NCBI GenBank assembly: GCA_900766795.1
Contig: CAAFWX010000231.1
Span: 1-22,333, forward strand
Length of the DNA: 22,333 nt
Reading direction: 5' to 3'
DNA from: Oscillospiraceae bacterium
Lineage (GTDB): Bacteria; Bacillota_A; Clostridia; Oscillospirales; Ruminococcaceae
Each line of letters starts with the position of its first letter. Within the stretch, counting starts at the first letter, position 1. A model generated the notes under the pieces. The model saw only the letters and a program-made list of their open reading frames with translations, did no database searches and was not told the DNA's origin. Of this stretch, positions 1 to 6,380 are shown in pieces. The position numbers and the translations under genes were made by a program.

Positions 1-9
1 CTAGGAGGT

Positions 10-78
10 GCAACACGATGTTGCAGAGCGAAATATCAAAGTGACGGCACGGATGCCGTCACCACCAAAATTTCGCTC
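10..78. repeat. Nested inverted repeat downstream of birA, possible terminator
   Basis: Three inverted repeats are packed here. GCAACA (10-15) pairs with TGTTGC (19-24). An outer pair GAGCGAAAT (26-34) / ATTTCGCTC (70-78) encloses a perfect 9-bp hairpin GTGACGGCA (41-49) / TGCCGTCAC (54-62) with a 4-base loop. Read on the minus strand, the inner hairpin lies about 50 bases past the birA stop and is followed by a T-rich tail (TTTGATATTT), so it could end birA transcription. The nested design also fits a dispersed intergenic palindromic repeat. Only one copy is visible in this window. Confidence 0.55.
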
Positions 79-112
79 GTTGACAGCAGCAGGCGGCGTA
101 CTATGCACATTT

Positions 113-1108
113 TCACTCAAACAAGGTTTTTAGAGGTGACCTTATGCTTATTTCGCCCGAGGATAAAACTCCCTCACAACCGTTTTCATATCTCACAAGC
201 AATGCGCAGCTATCGTCAACTCCCAGCATAATCGCGGGTGTTTTCGCCTCCCCGTCAGCACCCGTTAGTATGCTTATTTCCTTGCCGCACCACATAAGCC
301 GCTTTCTGTACTCTGATAGATACCCGCTGTCGGGGAGCGTCCTGTAAATCGCCATAAAGCGCTCATAAACCGCAGCGGCAAGGCGGTTTCTCATCTCGGG
401 CACGCGCTGTGACAGCACTGCTCCCGCGGTATCTCTAATCTCCTCGGGAAATCCGCCTTTCGGCTCGTAGACATTGATTCCTATGCCAACCACCGCGTAT
501 TCAAGCGCGCCGTTTTCCAGCCCAAATGCGGCTTCCGTGAGGATACCCGCAGCCTTTCTGCCGTTGATGTAGATGTCGTTTACCCACTTTATCTGCGGCT
601 TTACATCGCATATTTCCTCTATCGCAAGACAAACGGCAGCTGCCGCCGCCGAGGTCATTCTGACAGCCTCCTGCGCGGAAAAAGCGGGGCGCAGAAGTAT
701 GCTCATGTAAAGCCCGGTTTCGGGAGGGGAGAAGAAGCGCCTGCCGCGCCTGCCGCTGCCGCTTGTCTGCTCCGCCGAAACGACCAGCGTTCCCTCCGAA
801 GCGCCTTTTTGCGCCAAATCCCGCATATAAACGTTTGTTGAGCCGACGGTTTTTAGCACCGTGATTTCGCCCGCGCCGCGGGATAAAAACCTGCGGATTC
901 CCGCAGCGGTGAGCGCGTCGCCCGCGTCCTCAAGACAGTACCCTCGGTTAGTCACCGCCGAAATGCGGCAGCCCTCGCTGCGAAGCGCGTTTATAGCTTT
1001 CCAGACCGCACCGCGCGTGCAGTAAAGCCGCTTTGCGATTTCCTCGCCCGAGATGTAGCTGCCGCGGTTTTCGTCAAGAAGCGCCCAAAGCTGTTCCTTT
1101 ATAGTCAA
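113..1108 (-). CDS. birA: Bifunctional biotin--[acetyl-CoA-carboxylase] ligase / biotin operon repressor BirA
   Basis: BirA activates biotin with ATP and transfers it to the carrier lysine of biotin-dependent carboxylases and decarboxylases in the cytosol; forms with an N-terminal DNA-binding domain also repress transcription. With the start chosen here the protein has 331 residues. Residues 1-60 form a winged helix-turn-helix (TRGAVWKAINALRSEG at 31-46). The catalytic domain shows GSGRRGR (117-123), KWVNDI (174-179), KAAGIL with the expected biotin-contacting lysine near 185, and GIGINV (208-213), followed by a small C-terminal domain. The start is TTG at 1108, which has CGGAGG eight bases upstream. 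A longer reading from TTG at 1141 is unlikely because that codon lies in the -10 box of a consensus promoter. A BirA-box-like repeat overlaps the -35, so autoregulation is likely. This is a single-gene unit; the Na+ decarboxylase genes at the right end are a likely client pathway. Confidence 0.95.
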   Translation of the reverse strand: MTIKEQLWALLDENRGSYISGEEIAKRLYCTRGAVWKAINALRSEGCRISAVTNRGYCLEDAGDALTAAGIRRFLSRGAGEITVLKTVGSTNVYMRDLAQKGASEGTLVVSAEQTSGSGRRGRRFFSPPETGLYMSILLRPAFSAQEAVRMTSAAAAAVCLAIEEICDVKPQIKWVNDIYINGRKAAGILTEAAFGLENGALEYAVVGIGINVYEPKGGFPEEIRDTAGAVLSQRVPEMRNRLAAAVYERFMAIYRTLPDSGYLSEYRKRLMWCGKEISILTGADGEAKTPAIMLGVDDSCALLVRYENGCEGVLSSGEISIRSPLKTLFE

Positions 1109-1140
1109 ATCGTATACCTCCGTTGAAATATCCGTAGACA

Positions 1141-1169
1141 ATTATAACACCATGCGCCCTCAATGTCAA
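1141..1169 (-). promoter_or_regulatory. birA promoter (sigma-A, extended -10)
   Basis: On the minus strand, TTGACA (1169-1164) and TATAAT (1146-1141) are separated by 17 bases, and a TG one base before the -10 makes it an extended -10 site. Transcription should start near 1134, giving a leader of about 26 bases before the TTG at 1108. This is one of the closest consensus matches in the window. Confidence 0.85.
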
Positions 1170-1194
1170 CCGAGTTTGCGAAAAGAGTTGACAA
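1163..1194. promoter_or_regulatory. Putative BirA operator (BirA box) overlapping the birA -35
   Basis: A perfect 7-bp inverted repeat TGTCAAC (1164-1170) / GTTGACA (1187-1193) has a 16-base spacer; with flanking bases the arms are ATGTCAAC and GTTGACAA. Published BirA sites have the form TTGTnAAC...GTTnACAA with a spacer of about this length (recalled, not searched). The left arm is also the complement of the -35 hexamer, so bound BirA would block RNA polymerase. Caveat: part of the symmetry comes from TTGACA being a -35 consensus. Confidence 0.55.
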
Positions 1195-1203
1195 TTGTGC
1201 GCG

Positions 1204-1241
1204 AAAAAAACACAGCAGTGGGATTGCACCCTGCTGCTGTG
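1204..1241 (-). terminator. Rho-independent terminator after the MATE-HAD unit
   Basis: On the minus strand an 8-bp stem (CACAGCAG / CTGCTGTG, arms at 1234-1241 and 1211-1218) is extended by an inner GGG/CCC pairing around a short loop and runs directly into seven Ts (A-run at 1204-1210 on the plus strand). It lies about 20 bases past the HAD stop codon and separates that unit from the birA promoter. Confidence 0.9.
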
Positions 1242-1261
1242 CGGTATGTGTTTTCGGGGAT

Positions 1262-1900
1262 TCAAACCAGCCCGTTTACTTCGGCGAGCGTTTCGGCAAC
1301 GAAGTCCGCGCCGTATTCGGCGTATTCCTCGCGGCTGCCGAAGCCGACGAGCACGCAAATGCACTTCATGCCCGTTTCGTGCGCTCCGAGTATGTCATGA
1401 AACCTGTCGCCCACAAGCACGCACTCCGAGGGGTCAGCGCCTGTTTCACGAAGCACCAGACGGATTACCTCGGCTTTCGTTCCTATCCTGCCGTCAAGGG
1501 TCGTGCCGCCGACAAAGTCGAAATACTCCAGAACACGGAAGCGGTCGAGTATTCTCCGCGCGTATTCCTCGGGCTTTGACGTGGCAAGGCAAATTCGCTT
1601 TCCGCGTGCTTTCAGGGCTTTCAGCAAATCCTCCGCGCCGTCGATAAGCTCATTTTCAAACAGCCCGCCCGCCGAGTAGTATTCCCTGTACAGCCGCACA
1701 CCCTCGCGCGCGGTATCGTCGTCAAAGCCAAAGCGCCGCTGAAGCTCGTCAAACAGCGGAGGTCCGATGAATGTCACCAGACTTTCGCGCGGCGGGCACT
1801 CAACCCCAAGCTTTTCCAGCGCGTACAGTATGCCGCTCGTAATGCCGATATAGGGGTTAGTGAGCGTTCCGTCAAGGTCAAAAAGAATTGTGTTAAACAT
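1262..1900 (-). CDS. HAD-superfamily hydrolase, phosphoglycolate phosphatase-like
   Basis: This is a cytosolic Mg2+-dependent phosphatase of the Gph/PgmB-like HAD subfamily, 212 residues, a usual length. Motif I is DLDGT at 8-12 (nucleophile Asp8, acid/base Asp10), motif II is ATSKP at 106-110, the conserved lysine is near 142, and motif IV is GDRFHD at 164-169. A helical cap lies between motif I and residue 90 (type C1). The substrate cannot be read from sequence; members act on phosphoglycolate, sugar phosphates or nucleotides. It follows the MATE gene with a 15-base gap that contains GAGGG, so the two are probably cotranscribed, and it ends just before a strong terminator. The HAD family call is sure; the exact substrate is not. 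Confidence 0.9.
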   Translation of the reverse strand: MFNTILFDLDGTLTNPYIGITSGILYALEKLGVECPPRESLVTFIGPPLFDELQRRFGFDDDTAREGVRLYREYYSAGGLFENELIDGAEDLLKALKARGKRICLATSKPEEYARRILDRFRVLEYFDFVGGTTLDGRIGTKAEVIRLVLRETGADPSECVLVGDRFHDILGAHETGMKCICVLVGFGSREEYAEYGADFVAETLAEVNGLV

Positions 1901-1915
1901 TTTTCCCTCGCATAA

Positions 1916-3292
1916 TTATTCCTGCGGTGAGCCGCAAAACTCAAACCTCATTTTCTGATAACAGTGGAAGAACAGCGGAATCAGGAAGCAATCCGCGAAA
2001 ATCCAAGCTGCGGGATTAGCGAAGCAAACCGCGTTAAACCCGAACATCGGCACAAGGCAAAGCGCCACAAATCCCCTCGCAACCATCTCAAACACACCCG
2101 CGAAAATCGCGATTTTGGAAAAGCCCATTCCCTGAATCAAAAAGCGCACAATGTTGACGAAAGCGAGCGGGATATAGAACGCGCCGTTTATTCTGAGGAA
2201 CTGCTGCGACAGGGCGAGAATTTCCTCTACGCTGCCACCGTTGGTGTCGTTGATGAACAGCATGGAGATGTTCCTGCCGACAAGCAGGATAATTCCAAGC
2301 CCGATTACGGCATACCCCGCACCGAGTATTGAGCACGCGCCCAGACCCTTTTTGACGCGCTCGATTTTACCCGCGCCGATGTTCTGCCCGCCGAAGGTTG
2401 CCATGGTGCTTCCCATTGCGTCAAACGGGCAGCAAAGAAGCTGGCTCACCTTGCTTCCCGCAGTGACCGCCGCAACATAGGTTGAGCCAAGCCCGTTCAC
2501 GGCTGTCTGAATGAGAATCGAGCCGATTGCGGTGATGGAATACTGAAGCCCCATAGGAATACCCACGCCGCAAAGCCGCGCCATGTAGTATCTGTCGGGC
2601 TGAAGCTCCTCTTTGTTAAGGTGGAGAATGTCGAACCGTCTTATCATATAAACAAGGCAGAGCAAGCCCGAAACAAGCTGCGAGATAACCGTTGCCCAAG
2701 CCGCACCCGAAACTCCCATCTTAAGCACAACAATCATGAAAACATCAAGCCCCACGTTCAGCAGGCTTGAGATTATCAGAAAGTACAGCGGGGTTTTCGA
2801 GTCGCCGACCGAGCGTATGATACCCGAGAGAATGTTGTACAGGAACGTCACGGGTATTCCGAGGAAGATAACGAAGATATAGTCGTATGCTTCGCTGAAA
2901 ACATCGTCGGGGGTGTTCATCCAATGAAGAATATTTGTGCACAGAATGCAGGTCGCGGCGGTAAGCACCACAGCGAACCCCGTTGCGAGCCAAATCGTGT
3001 TGCCGATATATTTTCGCATGGCGGATAAGTCCTTTGCGCCGAACTGCTGCGCTACAGGGATAGCAAAGCCTATGCAAACACCCTGAACAAACCCGAGTAC
3101 AAGGAAGTTAATCGAGCCTGTCGAGCCTACTCCCGCAAGCGCGTTTATTCCGAGAAACTGCCCGACAATAGCTGTGTCCACCATGTTGTAGAACTGCTGA
3201 AACAGCATTCCCAGCAGCAGCGGAAGCATAAACCCGAGAATAAGCTTCATGGGCGAACCCGTGGTGAGGTCTTTTACTGTACTTCTAGCCAT
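1916..3292 (-). CDS. MATE family efflux transporter
   Basis: A 458-residue integral membrane protein of the multidrug and toxin extrusion family (NorM/DinF-like), which exchanges Na+ or H+ for exported cationic compounds. The N-terminus has the usual short segment before TM1 and the family pattern PLLLGMLFQQFYNMVDTAIV (about residues 24-43); about twelve hydrophobic segments in two related halves follow. Length is normal for the family. The ATG at 3292 has AAAGGA seven bases upstream. It is the first gene of a two-gene unit with the HAD phosphatase, driven by a promoter at 3344-3372. The substrate is unknown; MATE proteins of this type are common in several copies in Clostridia. Confidence 0.93.
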   Translation of the reverse strand: MARSTVKDLTTGSPMKLILGFMLPLLLGMLFQQFYNMVDTAIVGQFLGINALAGVGSTGSINFLVLGFVQGVCIGFAIPVAQQFGAKDLSAMRKYIGNTIWLATGFAVVLTAATCILCTNILHWMNTPDDVFSEAYDYIFVIFLGIPVTFLYNILSGIIRSVGDSKTPLYFLIISSLLNVGLDVFMIVVLKMGVSGAAWATVISQLVSGLLCLVYMIRRFDILHLNKEELQPDRYYMARLCGVGIPMGLQYSITAIGSILIQTAVNGLGSTYVAAVTAGSKVSQLLCCPFDAMGSTMATFGGQNIGAGKIERVKKGLGACSILGAGYAVIGLGIILLVGRNISMLFINDTNGGSVEEILALSQQFLRINGAFYIPLAFVNIVRFLIQGMGFSKIAIFAGVFEMVARGFVALCLVPMFGFNAVCFANPAAWIFADCFLIPLFFHCYQKMRFEFCGSPQE

Positions 3293-3343
3293 GATTTTTC
3301 CTTTCGTATGATAAGCGTTTGTGGTAGATAAAAACTATACGTA

Positions 3344-3372
3344 ATTATACAGTAAACGCACCCAATATTCAA
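3344..3372 (-). promoter_or_regulatory. Promoter of the MATE-HAD unit
   Basis: On the minus strand TTGAAT (3372-3367) and TATAAT (3349-3344) are spaced by 17 bases. The predicted start point is near 3337, about 45 bases before the MATE ATG. An imperfect inverted repeat (3364-3374 with 3414-3425) overlaps the -35. Confidence 0.75.
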
Positions 3373-3425
3373 GTGGTGAAATACCCAAATTCAAACGATT
3401 ACACAATGGGTTTACTTGAAATATT
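3364..3425. repeat. Imperfect inverted repeat over the MATE promoter, possible operator
   Basis: AATATTCAAGT (3364-3374) is matched by ACTTGAAATATT (3414-3425), which has one extra A. An inner pair, ACCCA near 3383 and TGGGT near 3408, continues the symmetry. The left arm contains the -35 hexamer of the MATE promoter. This could be a regulator site or just an AT-rich hairpin; no regulator gene is adjacent. The rest of 3293-3531 holds the terminator of the uridine phosphorylase unit and no convincing gene. Confidence 0.35.
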
Positions 3426-3492
3426 GCACAAAGCAAGGATGTGAGATTTGTTACAATTTAACATATAGCAAGAACGCTTTCTCCGACGCCGT

Positions 3493-3521
3493 ATAACAAA
3501 ACAGGCGACCTTAGCCGCCTG
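3493..3521 (-). terminator. Rho-independent terminator after uridine phosphorylase
   Basis: On the minus strand CAGGCG (3521-3516) pairs with CGCCTG (3507-3502) around an 8-base loop and is followed by TTTTGTTAT (3501-3493). It starts about 11 bases past the udp stop codon. Confidence 0.8.
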
Positions 3522-3531
3522 CAAAATTCTG

Positions 3532-4320
3532 TTATTTCGCGTCCTGCCTGATTAGCTTTCTGACCGCGCCGATTGCGCAGTTTATTGCGCGCTCGCTGCT
3601 CTCGCAGTGCTTGTCGGCAAGCCCCGCGTTGGTGCGCTCCACATTCCACAGCGCGGTAAGCACCGCACCCGCCCTAGCGCCGCGCAGAAGCGCAACCGAG
3701 AATATCGCCGCAGCCTCCATCTCGCTTGTAAGGCAGCCGCACTTGGCATAGCCCTCCCATGCGGCATTAAGCTTTGCGGCAACGCCCGTGTTTGAGGGGT
3801 CAATCTCGCCGTAGAAGTTGTCCTTGCTGTGCACTACACCCACATGGCAGCGGTTTCCGTCCTCGTCGGTGGAAAGCTCGTTGCCCGCTTCCTTAAGCGC
3901 CTTCACAACATCAAAATCCGCAACTGCGGGGTAGTCGTCGGGGATGTACTCGTGGCTGGTGCCCTCGCTTCTGATTGCGGCGCTTGCAACAAGCAGGTCG
4001 CCGCCCACCACCTTAAGGTTAATGCCGCCGCTTGTGCCCACGCGGATAAACGTATCCGCGCCGCTCATGATAAGCTCCTCGACAGCGATTGCGGCAGACG
4101 GTCCGCCGATACCCGTGGAGCAAACGCTTACCTTTACTCCGTCGAGATAGCCTGTGTAGACGTTGTATTCTCGATTGCAGCTGAGCTGAACGGCATTGTC
4201 CAGCTTTGCCGCGATAAGCGGAACACGCCCGGGGTCGCCGGGAAGAATGACGTATCTTCCCACATCACCTGTTTTGATTTTCAAATGGAATCTTAAGCTT
4301 TCGTCGATAATGCTTGCCAT
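3532..4320 (-). CDS. udp: Uridine phosphorylase (nucleoside phosphorylase family NP-I)
   Basis: The enzyme splits uridine with phosphate to uracil and ribose-1-phosphate in pyrimidine salvage; it is cytosolic and hexameric in the family. The protein has 262 residues. Visible motifs are GDPGR (28-32, phosphate site), TGIGGPS (69-75), RVGTSG (93-98), DNFYG (167-171, base pocket typical of uridine phosphorylases) and SEMEAAA (199-205, ribose contacts). The ATG at 4320 has a strong GAGGAGG inside the end of the preceding gene. It starts one base after the stop of the four-helix membrane protein, so the two are cotranscribed and probably translationally coupled. A broader purine/pyrimidine specificity cannot be excluded, but the FYG pocket favours uridine. 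Confidence 0.9.
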   Translation of the reverse strand: MASIIDESLRFHLKIKTGDVGRYVILPGDPGRVPLIAAKLDNAVQLSCNREYNVYTGYLDGVKVSVCSTGIGGPSAAIAVEELIMSGADTFIRVGTSGGINLKVVGGDLLVASAAIRSEGTSHEYIPDDYPAVADFDVVKALKEAGNELSTDEDGNRCHVGVVHSKDNFYGEIDPSNTGVAAKLNAAWEGYAKCGCLTSEMEAAAIFSVALLRGARAGAVLTALWNVERTNAGLADKHCESSERAINCAIGAVRKLIRQDAK

Positions 4321-4321
4321 A

Positions 4322-4867
4322 TTAATCCTCCTCGTCTTTCAGAATGGACGGAGCGACTGCGTTGACCTTTTCAACATGAGCCTCCACCCATTTGGGTACG
4401 TTGATAAGAAGCATGATAACGATTGTGATAACCGTCACAAACAGCAGCGGCATATAAAGCACGGACGGACCGTTGTTGTCGGGAACATCCTTGAACAGCA
4501 CCATGAAGTTGTAGTATGTCAGCAGCACCCCGACCATACCCGCCGTGTGAACCACGCTTGCGATTTTTGAGTGCCCCAGCATGACGATGAACATTCCGAC
4601 GATGTAAACGACAGCCGTAATCAGCCAGATAACGAGCGCAGGGCTTTGGGAGATACCCTCGTCAAAGTCGCCGAACATCAGCGTAAGCGGCGCGAAAATA
4701 CCCAGCGCCAGCCCGTAAATTGACGTTCCGATAAGCCCAAGCACCTTAAGGATAACAACCACAATCGCGGCAGCGCCCTCGCCCTGGTCTTTTACAAATA
4801 AGTATATTTTCTCCTTTTCGGGCTTTGCGTTGTTTGTTTTGTTTGTAAGCTTAATGTTTTTTCCCAT
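4322..4867 (-). CDS. Hypothetical four-helix membrane protein coupled to udp
   Basis: I do not recognise a family. The protein has 181 residues: a lysine-rich cytosolic N-terminus (1-27), four predicted membrane segments (about 33-64, 76-97, 101-125 and 136-156) and an acidic C-terminus ending KDEED. There is no signal peptidase site and no catalytic motif. The ATG at 4867 has GAGG eight bases upstream and a promoter at 4904-4932. The gene is followed by udp after a single base, so a link with nucleoside metabolism is possible, but nothing in the protein itself shows transport. This should be read as a membrane protein of unknown function. Confidence 0.8.
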   Translation of the reverse strand: MGKNIKLTNKTNNAKPEKEKIYLFVKDQGEGAAAIVVVILKVLGLIGTSIYGLALGIFAPLTLMFGDFDEGISQSPALVIWLITAVVYIVGMFIVMLGHSKIASVVHTAGMVGVLLTYYNFMVLFKDVPDNNGPSVLYMPLLFVTVITIVIMLLINVPKWVEAHVEKVNAVAPSILKDEED

Positions 4868-4903
4868 GATATAACCTCGCGTATGAATTGCCTAAGTATA
4901 ATT

Positions 4904-4932
4904 ATTGTACCACGAACTCCCGCAAAAATCAA
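4904..4932 (-). promoter_or_regulatory. Promoter of the membrane protein-udp unit
   Basis: On the minus strand TTGATT (4932-4927) and TACAAT (4909-4904) are spaced by 17 bases, with TG one base before the -10 (extended -10). The predicted transcript starts about 30 bases before the ATG at 4867. Confidence 0.7.
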
Positions 4933-4990
4933 GACGCGGCAGGATTTTTTCACGGAAATCATTTTGATTTTTTCTTACACATCGTTTTGC

Positions 4991-5065
4991 GTAGGGGCGA
5001 CCTGTGGTCGCCCGCATGTGCGGAAAAATATAAGCGTAAATCGGGCGGTCACAGACCGCCCCTAC
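4991..5065. repeat. Nested palindromic intergenic repeat (GTAGGGGCG type)
   Basis: Outer arms GTAGGGGCG (4991-4999) and CGCCCCTAC (5057-5065) enclose two further hairpins: GGGCGACC-TGT-GGTCGCCC (4995-5013) and GGGCGGTC-ACA-GACCGCCC (5043-5061). A small CGCA/TGCG hairpin (5013-5022) lies between them. The GTAGGGGCG...GCCC motif matches a palindromic repeat I know to be dispersed between genes in many gut Firmicutes and other bacteria. It carries no transposase. Confidence 0.85.
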
Positions 5066-5176
5066 AATGATTTGTAATCATTATGGCAGAAATGGAGTGA
5101 CGTGGGATTTTTATGTTGACAGGCAGCATGATTGTATCCTTTTTTATATTAAAATAGTATTTGTGCCAAAAATGAT

Positions 5177-5205
5177 TTGACAAAAGGGAATAAAGGTGGT
5201 ATAAT
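5177..5205 (+). promoter_or_regulatory. Promoter of the radical SAM-ruv operon
   Basis: TTGACA (5177-5182) and TATAAT (5200-5205) are separated by 17 bases, with TG at 5197-5198 making an extended -10. Both hexamers are perfect. Transcription should start near 5212, about 36 bases before the TTG start codon. Confidence 0.9.
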
Positions 5206-5247
5206 AAACTGATTAAGTATTTTTCAATCTGAAAGGAAGTCTTTGTT

Positions 5248-5868
5248 TTGACTATTTTCTACAAATTTGAAGGTAAGATGTATATAAATATCACAAACGG
5301 CTGCCCTTGCCGATGTGTATTCTGCCTGCGCGAAAACGCCGACAGCATAAAGGACAACGACAGCCTGTGGCTTGAGCACGAGCCAAGCTTCGAGGAAATC
5401 ACCGCTGCATTTGACGCATTCGACAAGACGGGCATTACCGACGCGGTGTTCTGCGGCTATGGCGAGCCTACCGTCCGCGCGGATATGATTGTGAAAACAG
5501 CCGAGTATATCAAGGCAAATTCCGACATGAAAATCCGCCTGAACTCAAACGGACTTTTGAAGCTTATCCATCCCGACTTTGATTTGAACCGCTTTAGCGG
5601 ACTTATCGACAGCGTTTCCATCAGCCTTAACGCACCCAATGCCGTGCGCTACAACGAGGTGACACGTCCCTCGTTCGGCGAAAAGAGCTATGACGTCATG
5701 CTGGATTTTGCCCGCAAGATGAAGGAAATCTGCTCTGAGGTAAAGTTCACCGTTGTGGACACGTTCATTACCGCCGAGGAAATCGAGGCTTGCCGCAAGC
5801 GGGCTGACGAGATGGGCATTCCGCTTCGAGTTCGCGCCTACATCTCCGACAACGAGAGCTATACATGA
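5248..5868 (+). CDS. TatD-linked radical SAM protein
   Basis: A 206-residue radical SAM enzyme of the compact 'TatD-linked' family, whose substrate is unknown. The cluster-binding motif CX3CX2C is Cys19, Cys23 and Cys26 within NGCPCRCVFC, with an additional Cys21 as usual for the family. The segment LWLEHEP (about 40-46) and the glycine-rich YGEPT (about 72-76, SAM binding) also fit. The start is TTG at 5248 with AGGA ten bases upstream; it keeps the family-typical N-terminus before YINITNGC, whereas the ATG at 5278 would remove ten conserved-region residues. The stop overlaps the ruvC ATG by four bases, so it leads the ruv operon. No tatD nuclease gene, the usual neighbour, is seen in the window. 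Confidence 0.88.
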   Translation: MTIFYKFEGKMYINITNGCPCRCVFCLRENADSIKDNDSLWLEHEPSFEEITAAFDAFDKTGITDAVFCGYGEPTVRADMIVKTAEYIKANSDMKIRLNSNGLLKLIHPDFDLNRFSGLIDSVSISLNAPNAVRYNEVTRPSFGEKSYDVMLDFARKMKEICSEVKFTVVDTFITAEEIEACRKRADEMGIPLRVRAYISDNESYT

Positions 5869-6380
5869 GAATACTCGGCATTGACCCGGGCTACGGCATA
5901 GTTGGCTGGGGCGTTCTCGACTATGACAACGTGCGTTTCAGCGTTGTGAAATACGGCGCAATCCGCACCGACAAGGACGATAAGTTTGACCTGCGACTGC
6001 GGGAGATATTCGAGGACATGAACATTGTTCTGGACAAGTTCCGCCCCGATTGCCTGAGCATAGAGAAGCTTTATTTCAACACCAATATCACGACGGGAAT
6101 TGCCGTTGCGGAAGCGAGGGGAGTAATTCGGCTCGCCGCTGCGCTGCGTGATATCCCGATATACGAATACACCCCGCTGCAAGTCAAGGTCGCAGTGACA
6201 GGCTATGGCAGAGCCGAGAAGCACCAGATGCAGGAGATGACGCGTAATATCCTGCGGCTTCCCGCTGTGCCGAAGCCCGATGACACCGCCGACGCGCTTG
6301 CCATTGCGATAACCCACGGGCACACGGGCGGCTCGCAGCTTTCACGGATTATTGAGCGGGAGAAAGGTAAGGACGCATGA
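5865..6380 (+). CDS. ruvC: Holliday junction resolvase RuvC
   Basis: RuvC cuts Holliday junctions symmetrically as a dimer during recombinational repair, working with RuvAB. The protein has 171 residues, the normal size. The RNase H-like active site is complete: Asp7 in GIDPG, Glu67 in SIEKLYF, and Asp140 and Asp143 in PDDTADALAIAITH. The ATG overlaps the radical SAM gene by four bases and its own stop overlaps ruvA by four bases, implying translational coupling. No internal promoter is seen. Confidence 0.97.
   Translation: MRILGIDPGYGIVGWGVLDYDNVRFSVVKYGAIRTDKDDKFDLRLREIFEDMNIVLDKFRPDCLSIEKLYFNTNITTGIAVAEARGVIRLAAALRDIPIYEYTPLQVKVAVTGYGRAEKHQMQEMTRNILRLPAVPKPDDTADALAIAITHGHTGGSQLSRIIEREKGKDA

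Larger units (their letters stand above)
4868..5247. other. 380-base divergent intergenic region
   Basis: This gap separates the minus-strand left arm from the plus-strand central arm. It holds a minus-strand promoter (4904-4932), a nested palindromic repeat (4991-5065) and a plus-strand promoter (5177-5205). Short readings across the repeat (around 4883-5077) have no family resemblance and are read-through of the repeat, not genes. I see nothing else conserved between 5066 and 5176. Confidence 0.85.

Noticed and set aside
3424..3457. Plus-strand TTGCAC...TGTTACAAT promoter in the gap before udp
   Set aside because: The spacer is 22 bases and no plus-strand gene follows; it would only transcribe antisense to udp.
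4883..5077. Short open frames across the divergent gap
   Set aside because: They translate the palindromic repeat in alternative frames, lack ribosome sites and resemble no protein family.
5116..5150. TTGACA at 5116 as a second promoter upstream of the radical SAM gene
   Set aside because: Possible -10 boxes lie 13 (TATCCT) or 23 (TATATT) bases away, outside the normal range.
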